The position numbers and the translations under genes are program-made. From NCBI GenBank assembly GCA_017399945.1, contig JAFQAQ010000005.1:124001-188000 (forward strand): a stretch of DNA of 64,000 nucleotides, written 5' to 3'. The stretch comes from Clostridia bacterium. Lineage in GTDB: Bacteria; Bacillota; Clostridia; Christensenellales; Borkfalkiaceae. The first letter of the stretch is position 1, and the number at the start of each line of letters is the position of its first letter. The notes below the pieces were generated by a model. The model was not told the DNA's origin. It did no database searches and was given only the letters and a program-made list of their open reading frames with translations. Below, piece by piece: positions 51,733 through 61,723 of this stretch.

Positions 51733-54360
51733 ATGGATATGTCAAAAACGTACAATCCCTCTGAATTTGAAAGGGAAATTTATCAAGAATGGGAGAAAGA
51801 AGGCTATTTTAAGGCGAAAGTAGATGCCGATAAATTGCCTTTTACTATAGTTATACCGCCACCAAATATTACCGGTCAGTTACATATGGGGCACGCGCTA
51901 GACGAAACTTTGCAAGATACTTTAATTAGGTTTAAGAGAATGCAAGGGTATAGTGCTTTGTGGCTTCCGGGAACCGACCATGCTTCTATTGCTACCGAAG
52001 TTAAAATCGTTGAACAAATGGCAAAAGAAGGTCTTACTAAAAACGACGTCGGTAGAGATGGTTTTTTAGAACGTGCTTGGGCTTGGAAAGAAAAGTATGG
52101 CGGAAGAATTATTGAACAATTAAAGTTGTTGGGTTCTTCTTGCGACTGGTCTCGTCTTGCGTTTACTATGGACGAAAGATGCTCTAAGGCGGTGAAAGAG
52201 GTTTTTGTAAATCTTTATGAAAAAGGTTTAATTTATAGAGGAGACAGAATTATTAACTGGTGTCCTGAATGTAAAACTGCCTTATCTGATGCTGAAGTAG
52301 ATTACGTAGAAGAAGATAGTAATCTTTGGTATATAAAGTATCCTGTAAAAGATTCTGATCAGTTCGTTACCGTTGCTACTTCTAGACCTGAAACCATGTT
52401 TGGTGATACTGCTGTTGCGGTTAATCCAAAGGATAAGCGCTATAAATCCTTAGAAGGGAAAACGCTTATTTTACCGATAGTTAATAAAGAAATACCCGTT
52501 GTTTTTGACGATTACGTTGAACTTGAATTTGGTACGGGTGTTGTTAAGATTACTCCTGCGCACGATCCAAACGACTTTGAAGTTGGGTTAAGACATAATC
52601 TACCGGTAGTAAAAGTTCTAAACGACGATGGAACGATGAATGAGTATGCAGGTCAGTTTAATGGATTAGACGCGTTAGAGTGTAGAGAAAAGGTTGTTGA
52701 ACTCCTTAAAGAATTAGGTTTGCTTGAAAAGATAGAACCATTACATCATAACGTAGGGCATTGTTATAGATGTAAAAAGACTGTTGAACCAATCGTTTCC
52801 AAACAATGGTTCGTTAAGATGGAACCACTTGCTAAACCTGCTATTGAAGTTGTAAGAAGTAAAAAAGTTAAATTTACGCCAGATAGATTTTCTAAAATTT
52901 ATTTTAATTGGATGGAAAACGTTAGAGACTGGTGTATTTCTCGTCAATTATGGTGGGGACATAGAATTCCTGCTTACTATTGCCAAGATTGTGGCGAGAT
53001 GATGATTAGTAAACAAGACGTTCACGTTTGCTCAAAATGTGGTGGAACTAACATTAAACAAGACGAAGACGTTTTAGATACGTGGTTTTCATCGGCGTTA
53101 TGGCCTTTCTCTACGTTAGGTTATCCTGAAATTACCGAGGACTTGAAATATTTTTATCCAACCGACGTTTTAGTTACAGGTTACGATATAATTTTCTTCT
53201 GGGTAGCTAGAATGATTTTCTCCGGATTAGAACATATGAAAAGGATTCCTTTTAAGAACGTTTTAATTCATGGATTAGTTAGGGATGCTCAAGGAAGAAA
53301 AATGAGTAAATCTTTGGGCAACGGTATTGATCCAACTGAAATAATCGATAAATTCGGTGCTGATACTTTAAGGTTTTCGTTAATTAACGGTGTTGCTGCT
53401 GGAAGCGATATGAGATTCTCGGACGAAAAGATAGAAGGCGCAAGAAACTTTATGAACAAGGTTTGGAACGCATCTCGTTTCGTGTTGCTAAACACCGAAG
53501 GTAAACAAGTCAAGAATATTTCCGACTGTAAGCTAAACGTAGCTGACAAATGGATAATTACTCGTTTTAATAAAACCGTTAAAGAAGTTACCGTTAACAT
53601 GGAAAAGTATGAAATGGGTGTTGCTCTTTCCAAACTCTACGACTTTGTATGGGACGATTTCTGCGATTGGTATATCGAACTTACCAAACCCGTTCTTTAC
53701 GGAGAAGATGCAGACAAAATTAGCGATACCGTAAGTGTGCTTGTATTCGTCCTTGAAGGTATTTTGAAGTTGCTTCATCCTTTCGTACCTTTTATGACTG
53801 AAAAGATATATAAGAGCATACCAAACTCTCAAGGACCTTTGATGCTTGCTGAATTCCCAAGGTACAATGCTAAATTTAATTTTTCGTCTGCTGTCAAAGA
53901 TTTTGAGCCTATTAGAGAGATTATTAAAAACGTTCGTAATATCAAGGCAAAAGTAGGTGCTGCCCCTTCTAAAAAAGTTAAACTATTCGTTATTACCGAG
54001 AACAAAAAACAAATTAAAAACGGCGCTGTTTACGTGGAAAAACTTTCAGGTGTGTCTGACATATGTTTTATTGAAAACAAGTCGGCTCTTACTGAAAAAT
54101 TTGTTTCTCAAGTTATTGATGGTGCGGAATTATTTATTCCTCTTGGAGATTTAGTTGACTTGCAAAGTGAATTAACTAGACTTAAAGGCGAACTCAACAC
54201 TGTTGAAAAGGAAATTGCAAGAGCAAATGGAAAACTCTCTAACAACGGATTCCTTGAAAAAGCTCCCAAAGCATTAGTTGATAATGAAAGGGCGAAAAGG
54301 GATAAGTATTTAGACATGAGAGAAAAATTAATGGCTCAAATTAAAGATTTAAACGGTTAA
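51733..54360 (+). CDS. valS: Valyl-tRNA synthetase
   Basis: Charges tRNA-Val. The 875-residue class I enzyme has the HIGH motif as HMGHALDE near residue 50, the editing domain insert ([20 protein letters not shown] near 220), the KMSKS motif in [14 protein letters not shown] near 525, the anticodon-binding domain, and a C-terminal coiled-coil arm (about 810-870) typical of ValRS. I use the ATG at 51733, nine bases after AAGGAG, not the earlier in-frame start in the promoter. A CxxC pair in VCSKCGG suggests a zinc knuckle. Confidence 0.96.
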   Translation: MDMSKTYNPSEFEREIYQEWEKEGYFKAKVDADKLPFTIVIPPPNITGQLHMGHALDETLQDTLIRFKRMQGYSALWLPGTDHASIATEVKIVEQMAKEGLTKNDVGRDGFLERAWAWKEKYGGRIIEQLKLLGSSCDWSRLAFTMDERCSKAVKEVFVNLYEKGLIYRGDRIINWCPECKTALSDAEVDYVEEDSNLWYIKYPVKDSDQFVTVATSRPETMFGDTAVAVNPKDKRYKSLEGKTLILPIVNKEIPVVFDDYVELEFGTGVVKITPAHDPNDFEVGLRHNLPVVKVLNDDGTMNEYAGQFNGLDALECREKVVELLKELGLLEKIEPLHHNVGHCYRCKKTVEPIVSKQWFVKMEPLAKPAIEVVRSKKVKFTPDRFSKIYFNWMENVRDWCISRQLWWGHRIPAYYCQDCGEMMISKQDVHVCSKCGGTNIKQDEDVLDTWFSSALWPFSTLGYPEITEDLKYFYPTDVLVTGYDIIFFWVARMIFSGLEHMKRIPFKNVLIHGLVRDAQGRKMSKSLGNGIDPTEIIDKFGADTLRFSLINGVAAGSDMRFSDEKIEGARNFMNKVWNASRFVLLNTEGKQVKNISDCKLNVADKWIITRFNKTVKEVTVNMEKYEMGVALSKLYDFVWDDFCDWYIELTKPVLYGEDADKISDTVSVLVFVLEGILKLLHPFVPFMTEKIYKSIPNSQGPLMLAEFPRYNAKFNFSSAVKDFEPIREIIKNVRNIKAKVGAAPSKKVKLFVITENKKQIKNGAVYVEKLSGVSDICFIENKSALTEKFVSQVIDGAELFIPLGDLVDLQSELTRLKGELNTVEKEIARANGKLSNNGFLEKAPKALVDNERAKRDKYLDMREKLMAQIKDLNG

Positions 54361-54364
54361 ATTC

Positions 54365-54393
54365 AAAAACCCTGATTTTTCAGGGTTTTTTTC
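54365..54393 (+). terminator. valS terminator
   Basis: AAAAACCCTGA (54365-54375) pairs with TCAGGGTTTTT (54380-54390) over a TTTT loop, followed by a T-run. Confidence 0.9.
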
Positions 54394-54425
54394 TTATTAT
54401 TATATAAAAAAATAATTGTTTAATA

Positions 54426-54454
54426 TTGACAAAAATACGTTGCTGTATTATTAT
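54426..54454 (+). promoter_or_regulatory. pgi-glg promoter
   Basis: TTGACA (54426-54431) and TATTAT (54449-54454) with 17-base spacing. Other AT-rich -10 candidates overlap. Confidence 0.6.
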
Positions 54455-54494
54455 ATATATTATATTAATATAACAAAATAGGAGTAATGTGAAA

Positions 54495-55916
54495 ATGAAA
54501 TCCGAATGGTCTAAAAGTATGCAAATTAAACTAGATTATAATAATATGATGGCTGATTTTATTGGTGAAGATCAAGGCTTTACCAATAAGGATTTTGTTA
54601 TTAATAAAAAATTAGTTGAAAAAGCTTTTAACGAGGTTAAAAATAATCGTGGCACGGGAATGATGGGGTGGACTGAACTACCGTATAATCAAAAGGAAAT
54701 CGTTGCAGATATTATTGCTACTGCAAAACAAATAAAGAAAAAATTTGATAACTTTGTTGTGTTAGGTATTGGTGGATCAGCGCTTGGTCCTATTGCCGTT
54801 TTTCAAGCTCTTTGTCATTTAAGACATAACGAACTTCCCAAATCTAAGCGTAAATTTCCAAAGCTATACGTTGAAGATAACGTGGATCCTGAAAGAATGG
54901 CCGCCTTATTAGACGTATTGGATTTAAACAAGACCTGCTTTAACGTGGTAACTAAGAGTGGCGCTACTAGCGAAACTATGGCTCAATATCTTATCATTAT
55001 GGATATTCTTAAAAAGAAATTTGGCGATAAGGCAAAAGAACATATGATTGCAACCACCTCTGAGCATAAGGGTAATCTAATTAAAATTGCAAAGGATGAA
55101 GGTCTTAAAACTTTCTATATTCCAGATGGGGTTGGTGGAAGATTCTCTGAATTATGTCCCGTTGGTTTATTACCCGCAGCGGTTGTTGGCGTGGATATTA
55201 AAGCGTTGCTTAAAGGTGCAGCTTACATGGACAAACTTTGCAAATCAAAAGATTTAAAGAAGAATCCTGCACTTATGTGTGCGTTGCTTGAAGTTCTTGC
55301 AATGAACAAGGGTAAAAATATTTCGGTTATGATGCCATATAGTGACGGACTAAAATATATTGCCGATTGGTATTGCCAATTATGGGGCGAAAGTTTAGGT
55401 AAATCCGTTGATAACGACGGTAACTTAGTATATGCTGGTCAAACCCCTGTAAAAGCCTTGGGTGTAACCGATCAACACTCTCAAGTTCAATTATATAGAG
55501 AAGGTCCTTTCGATAAAGTCGTTACGATTATCGGAGTAGAAAACTTCCGTTCTACCGTTGAAATTAGCGCAGGCTGTGATTCAATACCGGACGTTAATTT
55601 CCTTTGTGGGCATTCCATGAACGAATTGATTAATGCTGAAAGAAAGGCAACTGAATATGCGCTTACTACTGCAAAAAGAATGAATTATACTTTATTGTTG
55701 CCTGAGATAAACGCGTTTACTATCGGTCAATTATTATTCTTATTTGAAATGGAAACTGCATACGCGGGTGCTATGCTTAATATCGATACCTATAATCAAC
55801 CCGGCGTTGAAGGTGGTAAAAACGCTACCTACGCGTTGTTTGGAAGAAAGGGTTACGAACAAACTAAAAAAGAAATGGATAACGCTCCTAAAAAAAGACA
55901 GGAATATTGTATTTAA
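54495..55916 (+). CDS. pgi: Glucose-6-phosphate isomerase
   Basis: Interconverts glucose 6-phosphate and fructose 6-phosphate. The 473-residue protein has VVLGIGGSALGPIAVFQAL near residue 95, NVVTKSGATSETMAQY near 150 (phosphate site), the GGRFSELCPVGLLP segment with the catalytic Arg-adjacent Glu, and a C-terminal QPGVEGGKN motif with the Gln/Lys of the active site. It fits the shorter Gram-positive form. The ATG at 54495 and the GTG at 54489 are both near GGAG (54481-54484). glgB follows six bases on, placing it at the head of the glycogen unit. Confidence 0.95.
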   Translation: MKSEWSKSMQIKLDYNNMMADFIGEDQGFTNKDFVINKKLVEKAFNEVKNNRGTGMMGWTELPYNQKEIVADIIATAKQIKKKFDNFVVLGIGGSALGPIAVFQALCHLRHNELPKSKRKFPKLYVEDNVDPERMAALLDVLDLNKTCFNVVTKSGATSETMAQYLIIMDILKKKFGDKAKEHMIATTSEHKGNLIKIAKDEGLKTFYIPDGVGGRFSELCPVGLLPAAVVGVDIKALLKGAAYMDKLCKSKDLKKNPALMCALLEVLAMNKGKNISVMMPYSDGLKYIADWYCQLWGESLGKSVDNDGNLVYAGQTPVKALGVTDQHSQVQLYREGPFDKVVTIIGVENFRSTVEISAGCDSIPDVNFLCGHSMNELINAERKATEYALTTAKRMNYTLLLPEINAFTIGQLLFLFEMETAYAGAMLNIDTYNQPGVEGGKNATYALFGRKGYEQTKKEMDNAPKKRQEYCI

Positions 55917-55922
55917 TTTAGT

Positions 55923-57818
55923 ATGAAAAAAAATATCGACTTAAACAACGACAATAGTTTACCATTGTATCTTTTTCATCAAGGTACAAACTTTAATGCG
56001 TACGACCTTATGGGTGCGCACGTTTGTGTTTGCGATGGTAAAAAAGGCGTTATGTTTAGGACGTGGGCTCCAAAAGCATCTTGTGTATCCGTAGTAGGAG
56101 ATTTTAATTGTTGGAATAAAAACTCTAACGTTATGAATAAAATAACCGATCAAGGTGTTTACGAACTATTTGTTGAAGGTTTGGAGCAGTATGATGCTTA
56201 TAAATATGCCGTTACAAGAAGAAATAAAACAGTTTTAAAAGCTGATCCATATGCTTTTCATGCGGAAACGCCTTCCGCAACAGCATCTAAAATTTACGAG
56301 TTAGACGGTTACGTTTGGAAGGATGATGAATATCAAAATAATTTATCTTTATCTTACGATAAGGCGATAAATATTTATGAAGTAAATCTAGCATCTTGGA
56401 AAAAACACGAAAACGGCAAATATTACACCTATAACGAGTATGCTGGTGAACTTGTTGAATACGTTTATAACGCTGGTTATACGCACGTTGAATTTATGCC
56501 ACTTTCAGAGTATCCTTTCGACGGTTCGTGGGGTTATCAAGTAACCGGTTACTATGCAATTACCTCTCGTTTTGGCACTCCAAAAGATTTTATGGCCTTA
56601 GTTGACGCTTTTCACCAAAAAGGCATAGGCGTTATTATGGATTGGGTGCCGGCACATTTTGCTACTGACGAGCACGGTTTGTTTGAATTTGACGGTACTC
56701 CCACTTACGAATATTCCCATTGGGCGAAAAAAGAACATAAAGGTTGGGGAACAAGGGTTTTTGATTGGGGGAAAACAGAAGTCCAAAGTTTTTTGATTTC
56801 CAACGCAATATTCTTGTTTGAAAAATTTCATATTGACGGATTAAGAGTAGATGCAGTTGCCTCTATGTTATACTTAGATTATGGTAGAGAAGACGGTGAA
56901 TGGGAGCCAAATAAGTTTGGTGGAAACTATAATTTAGAAGCAATTGCTTTTTTCAAAAAGCTTAACAAGGCTGTTTTTGAAAGATTTCCTAAGGCGCTGA
57001 TGATTGCTGAAGAGTCTACTTCTTATCCAATGATTACAAAACCCGTTCACGATGGTGGTTTAGGTTTTAATTATAAGTGGAATATGGGGTGGATGAACGA
57101 CGTTTTGGCGTATATGGAATGCGATCCTTATTTTAGGTCGGGCTGTCACGATAAATTAACCTTTTCAATGTGTTATGCTTTTAGTGAGAACTATATTTTG
57201 CCTATCTCACACGACGAAGTAGTTCATGGAAAAAAATCTTTACTTGATAAAATGCCGGGAGATATAGACTGTAAATTCGCTAATTTAAGAGTGTTTAATG
57301 CGTATATGTATTCTCACCCAGGGAAGAAATTGACGTTTATGGGTAACGAGTACGGTCAGTTTAAGGAATGGGCTTATAAAGAAGGGTTAGAGTTTTTTAT
57401 GACAAAATTTACTCGTCATAAACAACTACAAAAATATAACTTTGAATTAAATAATATTTATAAAAATAATCCTGCCTTATTTGAAAACGATTGTTCTTGG
57501 GATGGGTTTAATTGGATTTCCGTTGATGAGCGAAATAATAACGTCATTGCTTATGAACGAATTAGCAACGACGGACAAAAAGTAGTCGTTCTATTAAATT
57601 TTTCTGGTAATGATTATTATGATTATCGACTTGGTGTAGAAAAAGGAAAATATAAATTAATACTAAATACTGACAAAAAATCGTTTGGTGGAAAAGGTTT
57701 AATAAAAAAATATATTTATAGTACTAAAAAAATAAGCGCTCATAATAAGGATTTTTCAATTAGTGTAACCTTACCTGCTTTTACAGGTTTATATTTATTA
57801 AAAACGGATAAAACTTAA
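55923..57818 (+). CDS. glgB: 1,4-alpha-glucan branching enzyme
   Basis: Introduces alpha-1,6 branches in glycogen. The 631-residue GH13 protein has an N-terminal CBM48 ([20 protein letters not shown] near residue 40), the barrel with [29 protein letters not shown] (nucleophile Asp), MIAEESTS (acid/base Glu) and [14 protein letters not shown], then a C-terminal beta domain. It lacks the extra N-terminal domain of E. coli GlgB and matches the Gram-positive form. It is six bases after pgi. Confidence 0.95.
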   Translation: MKKNIDLNNDNSLPLYLFHQGTNFNAYDLMGAHVCVCDGKKGVMFRTWAPKASCVSVVGDFNCWNKNSNVMNKITDQGVYELFVEGLEQYDAYKYAVTRRNKTVLKADPYAFHAETPSATASKIYELDGYVWKDDEYQNNLSLSYDKAINIYEVNLASWKKHENGKYYTYNEYAGELVEYVYNAGYTHVEFMPLSEYPFDGSWGYQVTGYYAITSRFGTPKDFMALVDAFHQKGIGVIMDWVPAHFATDEHGLFEFDGTPTYEYSHWAKKEHKGWGTRVFDWGKTEVQSFLISNAIFLFEKFHIDGLRVDAVASMLYLDYGREDGEWEPNKFGGNYNLEAIAFFKKLNKAVFERFPKALMIAEESTSYPMITKPVHDGGLGFNYKWNMGWMNDVLAYMECDPYFRSGCHDKLTFSMCYAFSENYILPISHDEVVHGKKSLLDKMPGDIDCKFANLRVFNAYMYSHPGKKLTFMGNEYGQFKEWAYKEGLEFFMTKFTRHKQLQKYNFELNNIYKNNPALFENDCSWDGFNWISVDERNNNVIAYERISNDGQKVVVLLNFSGNDYYDYRLGVEKGKYKLILNTDKKSFGGKGLIKKYIYSTKKISAHNKDFSISVTLPAFTGLYLLKTDKT

Positions 57819-57831
57819 GGAGTTTTTATAT

Positions 57832-59031
57832 ATGATAAGGAAGAAAAAATGTGTTGCTATGTTGTTAGCAGGTGGACAAGGTAGTAGGCTTTATGCCTTA
57901 ACTAATAATATTGCCAAACCTGCTGTTTCGTTTGGCGGGAAGTATAGAATTATTGACTTTCCTTTGTCAAACTGTGTAAATTCCGGTATAGATACCGTTG
58001 GCGTATTAACTCAATATCAGCCACTAGTATTAAACGATTATATCGGTAATGGTCAACCATGGGACCTTGATAGATCTTATGGTGGTGTGCATATTTTGTC
58101 CCCGTATCAAGGGAAAACGTCTTCTGACTGGTATAAGGGTACCGCAAACGCTATTTACCAAAATATTCATTTTATTAAACAATTTAATCCTGATTACGTG
58201 CTTATTCTTTCAGGTGACCATATATATAAAATGAACTACGCGAAGATGATTAACTATCATATTTTAAGCAATTCTGATTGTACGATTGCAGCAATAAAAG
58301 TACCAATAGAGGAAGCATCGCGTTTTGGTATACTTAACACCAAAGAAGACGGAACAATTTACGAATTTGAAGAAAAACCAAAAAAACCTAAATCAACTCT
58401 TGCTTCTATGGGGATTTACGTTTTTTCGGCACAAAAATTATATAAATATCTTGAAGAAGATAGTGTCGCTCCTAACTCTTCAAACGATTTTGGAAAGGAC
58501 ATATTGCCAAAAATGTTAAATTCTGGCGAAAAGATGATGGCTTATCAATTTGAAGGTTATTGGAAAGACGTTGGTACTATAACATCTTTATTTGAAGCTA
58601 ATATGGATCTTCTTGGAAATAAACCTGTGTTTGACGTAGCTGATAATTCTTGGAAAATTCAATCAAGAAGCCCGCTTGCTCCTCCTCAATATATAGGTGA
58701 CAGTGCTAAAACCGATAACAGCATTATTATGTCTGGTTGCGAAATATTTGGTTCGGTTGAGAATTCCGTGCTTGCTAGTGACGTTAAGGTTGGTAAGGGT
58801 TCTTTAATTAAAAACAGTATAATTATGTCAGACGTAACAATAGGTGAAAATTCAGTTGTTGAATACGCCATAATTGATGAAAACACTATTATTGGTGATA
58901 ACGTGGTTATAGGGGCCCCTAAAGAAACAGATAAAGGTATTACTGTTGTAGGTAGAGGTCTTGCAATTTCCAATAACGCAAAAATTGATGGCGGTCAGAT
59001 GATTGAAAGTAACGTAAAGGGGGATAATTAA
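57832..59031 (+). CDS. glgC: Glucose-1-phosphate adenylyltransferase, catalytic subunit
   Basis: Makes ADP-glucose, the donor for glycogen. The 399-residue protein has the N-terminal nucleotide motif [15 protein letters not shown], the [15 protein letters not shown] [15 protein letters not shown] segment, [12 protein letters not shown], the [10 protein letters not shown] metal site, and [10 protein letters not shown] with the glucose-1-phosphate Lys, followed by left-handed beta-helix repeats. Intact catalytic residues set it apart from GlgD next door. GGAG precedes the ATG. Confidence 0.95.
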   Translation: MIRKKKCVAMLLAGGQGSRLYALTNNIAKPAVSFGGKYRIIDFPLSNCVNSGIDTVGVLTQYQPLVLNDYIGNGQPWDLDRSYGGVHILSPYQGKTSSDWYKGTANAIYQNIHFIKQFNPDYVLILSGDHIYKMNYAKMINYHILSNSDCTIAAIKVPIEEASRFGILNTKEDGTIYEFEEKPKKPKSTLASMGIYVFSAQKLYKYLEEDSVAPNSSNDFGKDILPKMLNSGEKMMAYQFEGYWKDVGTITSLFEANMDLLGNKPVFDVADNSWKIQSRSPLAPPQYIGDSAKTDNSIIMSGCEIFGSVENSVLASDVKVGKGSLIKNSIIMSDVTIGENSVVEYAIIDENTIIGDNVVIGAPKETDKGITVVGRGLAISNNAKIDGGQMIESNVKGDN

Positions 59032-59032
59032 T

Positions 59033-60145
59033 ATGAGAGCAGTCGGTATAATTTTTTCTAATATTCACGACAACAATATTCCCGAACTAGTAAGAGTTAG
59101 AAGTTTTGGTTCTATTCCTTTTGGTGGAAGATATCGTTTAATTGATTTTCCGTTATCTAACATGGTTAATTCAGGTATGGATACGGTTGGTATTATAACA
59201 AAAAGCAACTATCAATCCTTGATGGACCACGTAGGTAGTGGTAAGGACTGGGATTTAGCTCGTAAAGACGGTGGTGTTATTATACTTCCTCCTTTTGGAG
59301 ACGTTGAAAGTAATACGTTATACAACACACGTCTTGAAGCATTAAAAGGTATTACAAGTTTTTTATTTAGAGCTGATGAAGAGTACGTTGTTATGACTGA
59401 CTGTGATTCTGTTTGTAGAATTAACTATAACGAAGTGTTAGATTATCATATTAAATCACAAGCTGATATTACTTTGGTTTATAAAAAACGTGTTCCTATT
59501 TCAAATTCAATCGATTATGGCACTACGTTTGAAATTCAAGACGGAAGAATTGTTAATTTAAGTTACAACTCTCCATTAGAAAACAAGCAAGCAAACGTAT
59601 TTATAAACGTTTTTGTAATGAAAAGATCCTTGCTTCAAAATATCGTTATGGACAGTATTTCGCACAATAAAAAAAGCTTTACTAACGATATTATTGCTGA
59701 GAACTTAAAAAGCATGAAGATTATGGGCTTTGAACATAAAGGTTTTTATGCGGGCATTTCTTCTTTACAAGCTTATTATGAAAGTAATATGGCAATGCTT
59801 GATAGTTCAAATAGAAACGAAATCTTCGGTGATAGAAGTGTATTTACAAAGATTAGGGACTCTGCGCCTACAAAATACGGCAATACTGCTGTCGTAAAAA
59901 ACTCTATGATAGCAGATGGTTGCGTAATTGAAGGAGAAGTTGAAAACAGTATAATTTTTAGAAACGTTAAAGTAGGGCGTGGTGCAAAAATTAAAAATAG
60001 TATTATAATGCAGAACTCTGTTTTAGGCGAAAACTGCACCTTGAATTGTATTATCACTGATAAAAACGTTACTGTTAAGGATAGAGTTTGTCTTTCCGGT
60101 AACGATAACCATCCTTTCTACGTTGGAAAGGGTATAATGATATAA
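59033..60145 (+). CDS. glgD: Glucose-1-phosphate adenylyltransferase, GlgD subunit
   Basis: GlgD is a paralogue of GlgC that forms a hetero-oligomer in Firmicutes and raises activity. The 370-residue protein opens MRAVGIIFSN instead of the glycine-rich nucleotide loop, so that site is degenerate, but keeps PFGGRYRLIDFPLSNMVNSG and the beta-helix repeats. The catalytic SGDH motif is replaced by MTDCDSV. It starts two bases after the glgC stop, indicating tight coupling. The glgC-glgD pair is typical of Bacillus and Clostridia. Confidence 0.93.
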   Translation: MRAVGIIFSNIHDNNIPELVRVRSFGSIPFGGRYRLIDFPLSNMVNSGMDTVGIITKSNYQSLMDHVGSGKDWDLARKDGGVIILPPFGDVESNTLYNTRLEALKGITSFLFRADEEYVVMTDCDSVCRINYNEVLDYHIKSQADITLVYKKRVPISNSIDYGTTFEIQDGRIVNLSYNSPLENKQANVFINVFVMKRSLLQNIVMDSISHNKKSFTNDIIAENLKSMKIMGFEHKGFYAGISSLQAYYESNMAMLDSSNRNEIFGDRSVFTKIRDSAPTKYGNTAVVKNSMIADGCVIEGEVENSIIFRNVKVGRGAKIKNSIIMQNSVLGENCTLNCIITDKNVTVKDRVCLSGNDNHPFYVGKGIMI

Positions 60146-60155
60146 GAGGAGTTAT

Positions 60156-61703
60156 ATGGAAACTAAGAAACAAACCACTACTAAAACTACCAAGAAAGAA
60201 TCTACTGCTAAGAAAACCGATACTAAAAGTGAAGTTAAGGTAACTAATAAAACTTCCAAACTTCCAAAAATAACCGTTAGCAAAAAGAAAAAAATAGTAT
60301 TTTTAGGTTCGGAAGCGGCACCTTTTATTGCGACGGGCGGTTTAGCCGACGTTTTAGGTTCTTTACCAAAGGCGTTAGCTAAAGATAAAAAACTTGATAT
60401 TAGCGTAATTTTACCTTTATACAGCAACATTAATCAGTCTTTTAGAGAAAAGATGGAATTTATTACTAATTTTAACGTTTCTGTATCGTGGCGTTTACAA
60501 TACGCCGGCGTTTTTAAGTGTGTTCATGAAAACGTTACCTTTTATTTTATAGATAACGAGTATTATTTTAAGCGTGAAGGCAATATTTACGGTTTTTATG
60601 ATGATGCTGAACGTTATGCTTTTTATTCAAGAGCTGCGCTAGATACTATTGCGAGACTTGATATTTTCCCAGACGTTTTACATTGTAACGATTGGCAATC
60701 TGCCGCCGCAATCGTATACCTTAAAGGAATGTATTATGGAGACGAAAGGTTTAGAAATATAAAGTCTGTATTTACCATACATAACATAGAGTACCAAGGT
60801 GCTTTTGGTATGGAAACTTATGGAGATTTATTTGGGTTCCCCGAATCAGTTAAAAATTTCGTTGAACATAACGGTATGGTTAATCTTATGAAGGCTGCTG
60901 TTGAAATGACCGATCTAGTAACAACAGTTAGTCCTACTTATTCCCAAGAAATTAAACACGAGTTTTTTGCTCATGGACTAGACAGCGTTATTAGGCGTAA
61001 CGAACATAAACTAACGGGTATACTTAATGGAATAGACCTAGATTATTACAATCCTGAAACTGATAAATGTTTGTTTAAGAATTATTCTGCAAAAGATTTA
61101 TCTGGAAAAGCTGTTTGCAAAGCAGAATTGCAAAAAATGTTGGGATTGCCTGAAAGGGCGGACGTTCCTGTAATTTCTGTTATTTCTAGACTTGTTTCCC
61201 ATAAGGGGCTTGACCTAGTTAAAGGAGTTATAGAGCAAATATTAGCGCAAGACGTTCAATTAATTATTCTTGGTAAAGGCGAAGTAGGTTATGAGAATTT
61301 CTTCACAAACGTTGCTAAAAATTATCCTACTAAATGTATTGCTATAATTGCCTATAATCAAGATTTATCAAGGAAAATATATTCGGGTAGTGATTTGTTC
61401 TTAATGCCTTCTAAGATGGAACCTTGTGGCCTATCACAAATGATTGCCGGTAGATATGGCACTGTTTCTATTGTTAGAGAAACCGGTGGGTTAAACGATA
61501 GTATTCACTTCTATGACGGGCAAAACGGAAATGGATTTACCTTCCACGATTATAATGCGCACGATATGTTGCACGTGATTAATATAGCTTGTAACGTTTT
61601 CAGAGATAAAAATGCTTGGAAAGACGTTCAAAATAGAATTTTAAATAGTGACTTTTCTTGGAACAATCTTGCAGGAAAATACTTAGAATTATACAATAAA
61701 TAG
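60156..61703 (+). CDS. glgA: Glycogen synthase with Lys/Thr-rich N-terminal extension
   Basis: GT5 glycogen synthase that adds glucose from ADP-glucose. From about residue 48 the 515-residue protein is normal: IVFLGSEAAPFIATGGLADVLGSLPKAL with the KxGGL-type loop as TGGL, HCNDWQSAAAIVYLKG, TVSPTYSQEI, NGIDLDYYNP, ISRLVSHKGLDLV and MPSKMEPCGLSQ with the catalytic Glu. Residues 1-46 are almost only Lys, Thr, Ser and Glu (KKQTTTKTTKK and similar) and are not part of the family. The ATG with AGAGGAG is convincing, so the tail appears to be translated. Confidence 0.94.
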   Translation: METKKQTTTKTTKKESTAKKTDTKSEVKVTNKTSKLPKITVSKKKKIVFLGSEAAPFIATGGLADVLGSLPKALAKDKKLDISVILPLYSNINQSFREKMEFITNFNVSVSWRLQYAGVFKCVHENVTFYFIDNEYYFKREGNIYGFYDDAERYAFYSRAALDTIARLDIFPDVLHCNDWQSAAAIVYLKGMYYGDERFRNIKSVFTIHNIEYQGAFGMETYGDLFGFPESVKNFVEHNGMVNLMKAAVEMTDLVTTVSPTYSQEIKHEFFAHGLDSVIRRNEHKLTGILNGIDLDYYNPETDKCLFKNYSAKDLSGKAVCKAELQKMLGLPERADVPVISVISRLVSHKGLDLVKGVIEQILAQDVQLIILGKGEVGYENFFTNVAKNYPTKCIAIIAYNQDLSRKIYSGSDLFLMPSKMEPCGLSQMIAGRYGTVSIVRETGGLNDSIHFYDGQNGNGFTFHDYNAHDMLHVINIACNVFRDKNAWKDVQNRILNSDFSWNNLAGKYLELYNK

Positions 61704-61723
61704 AATTTAACCGGAGAGAATAT

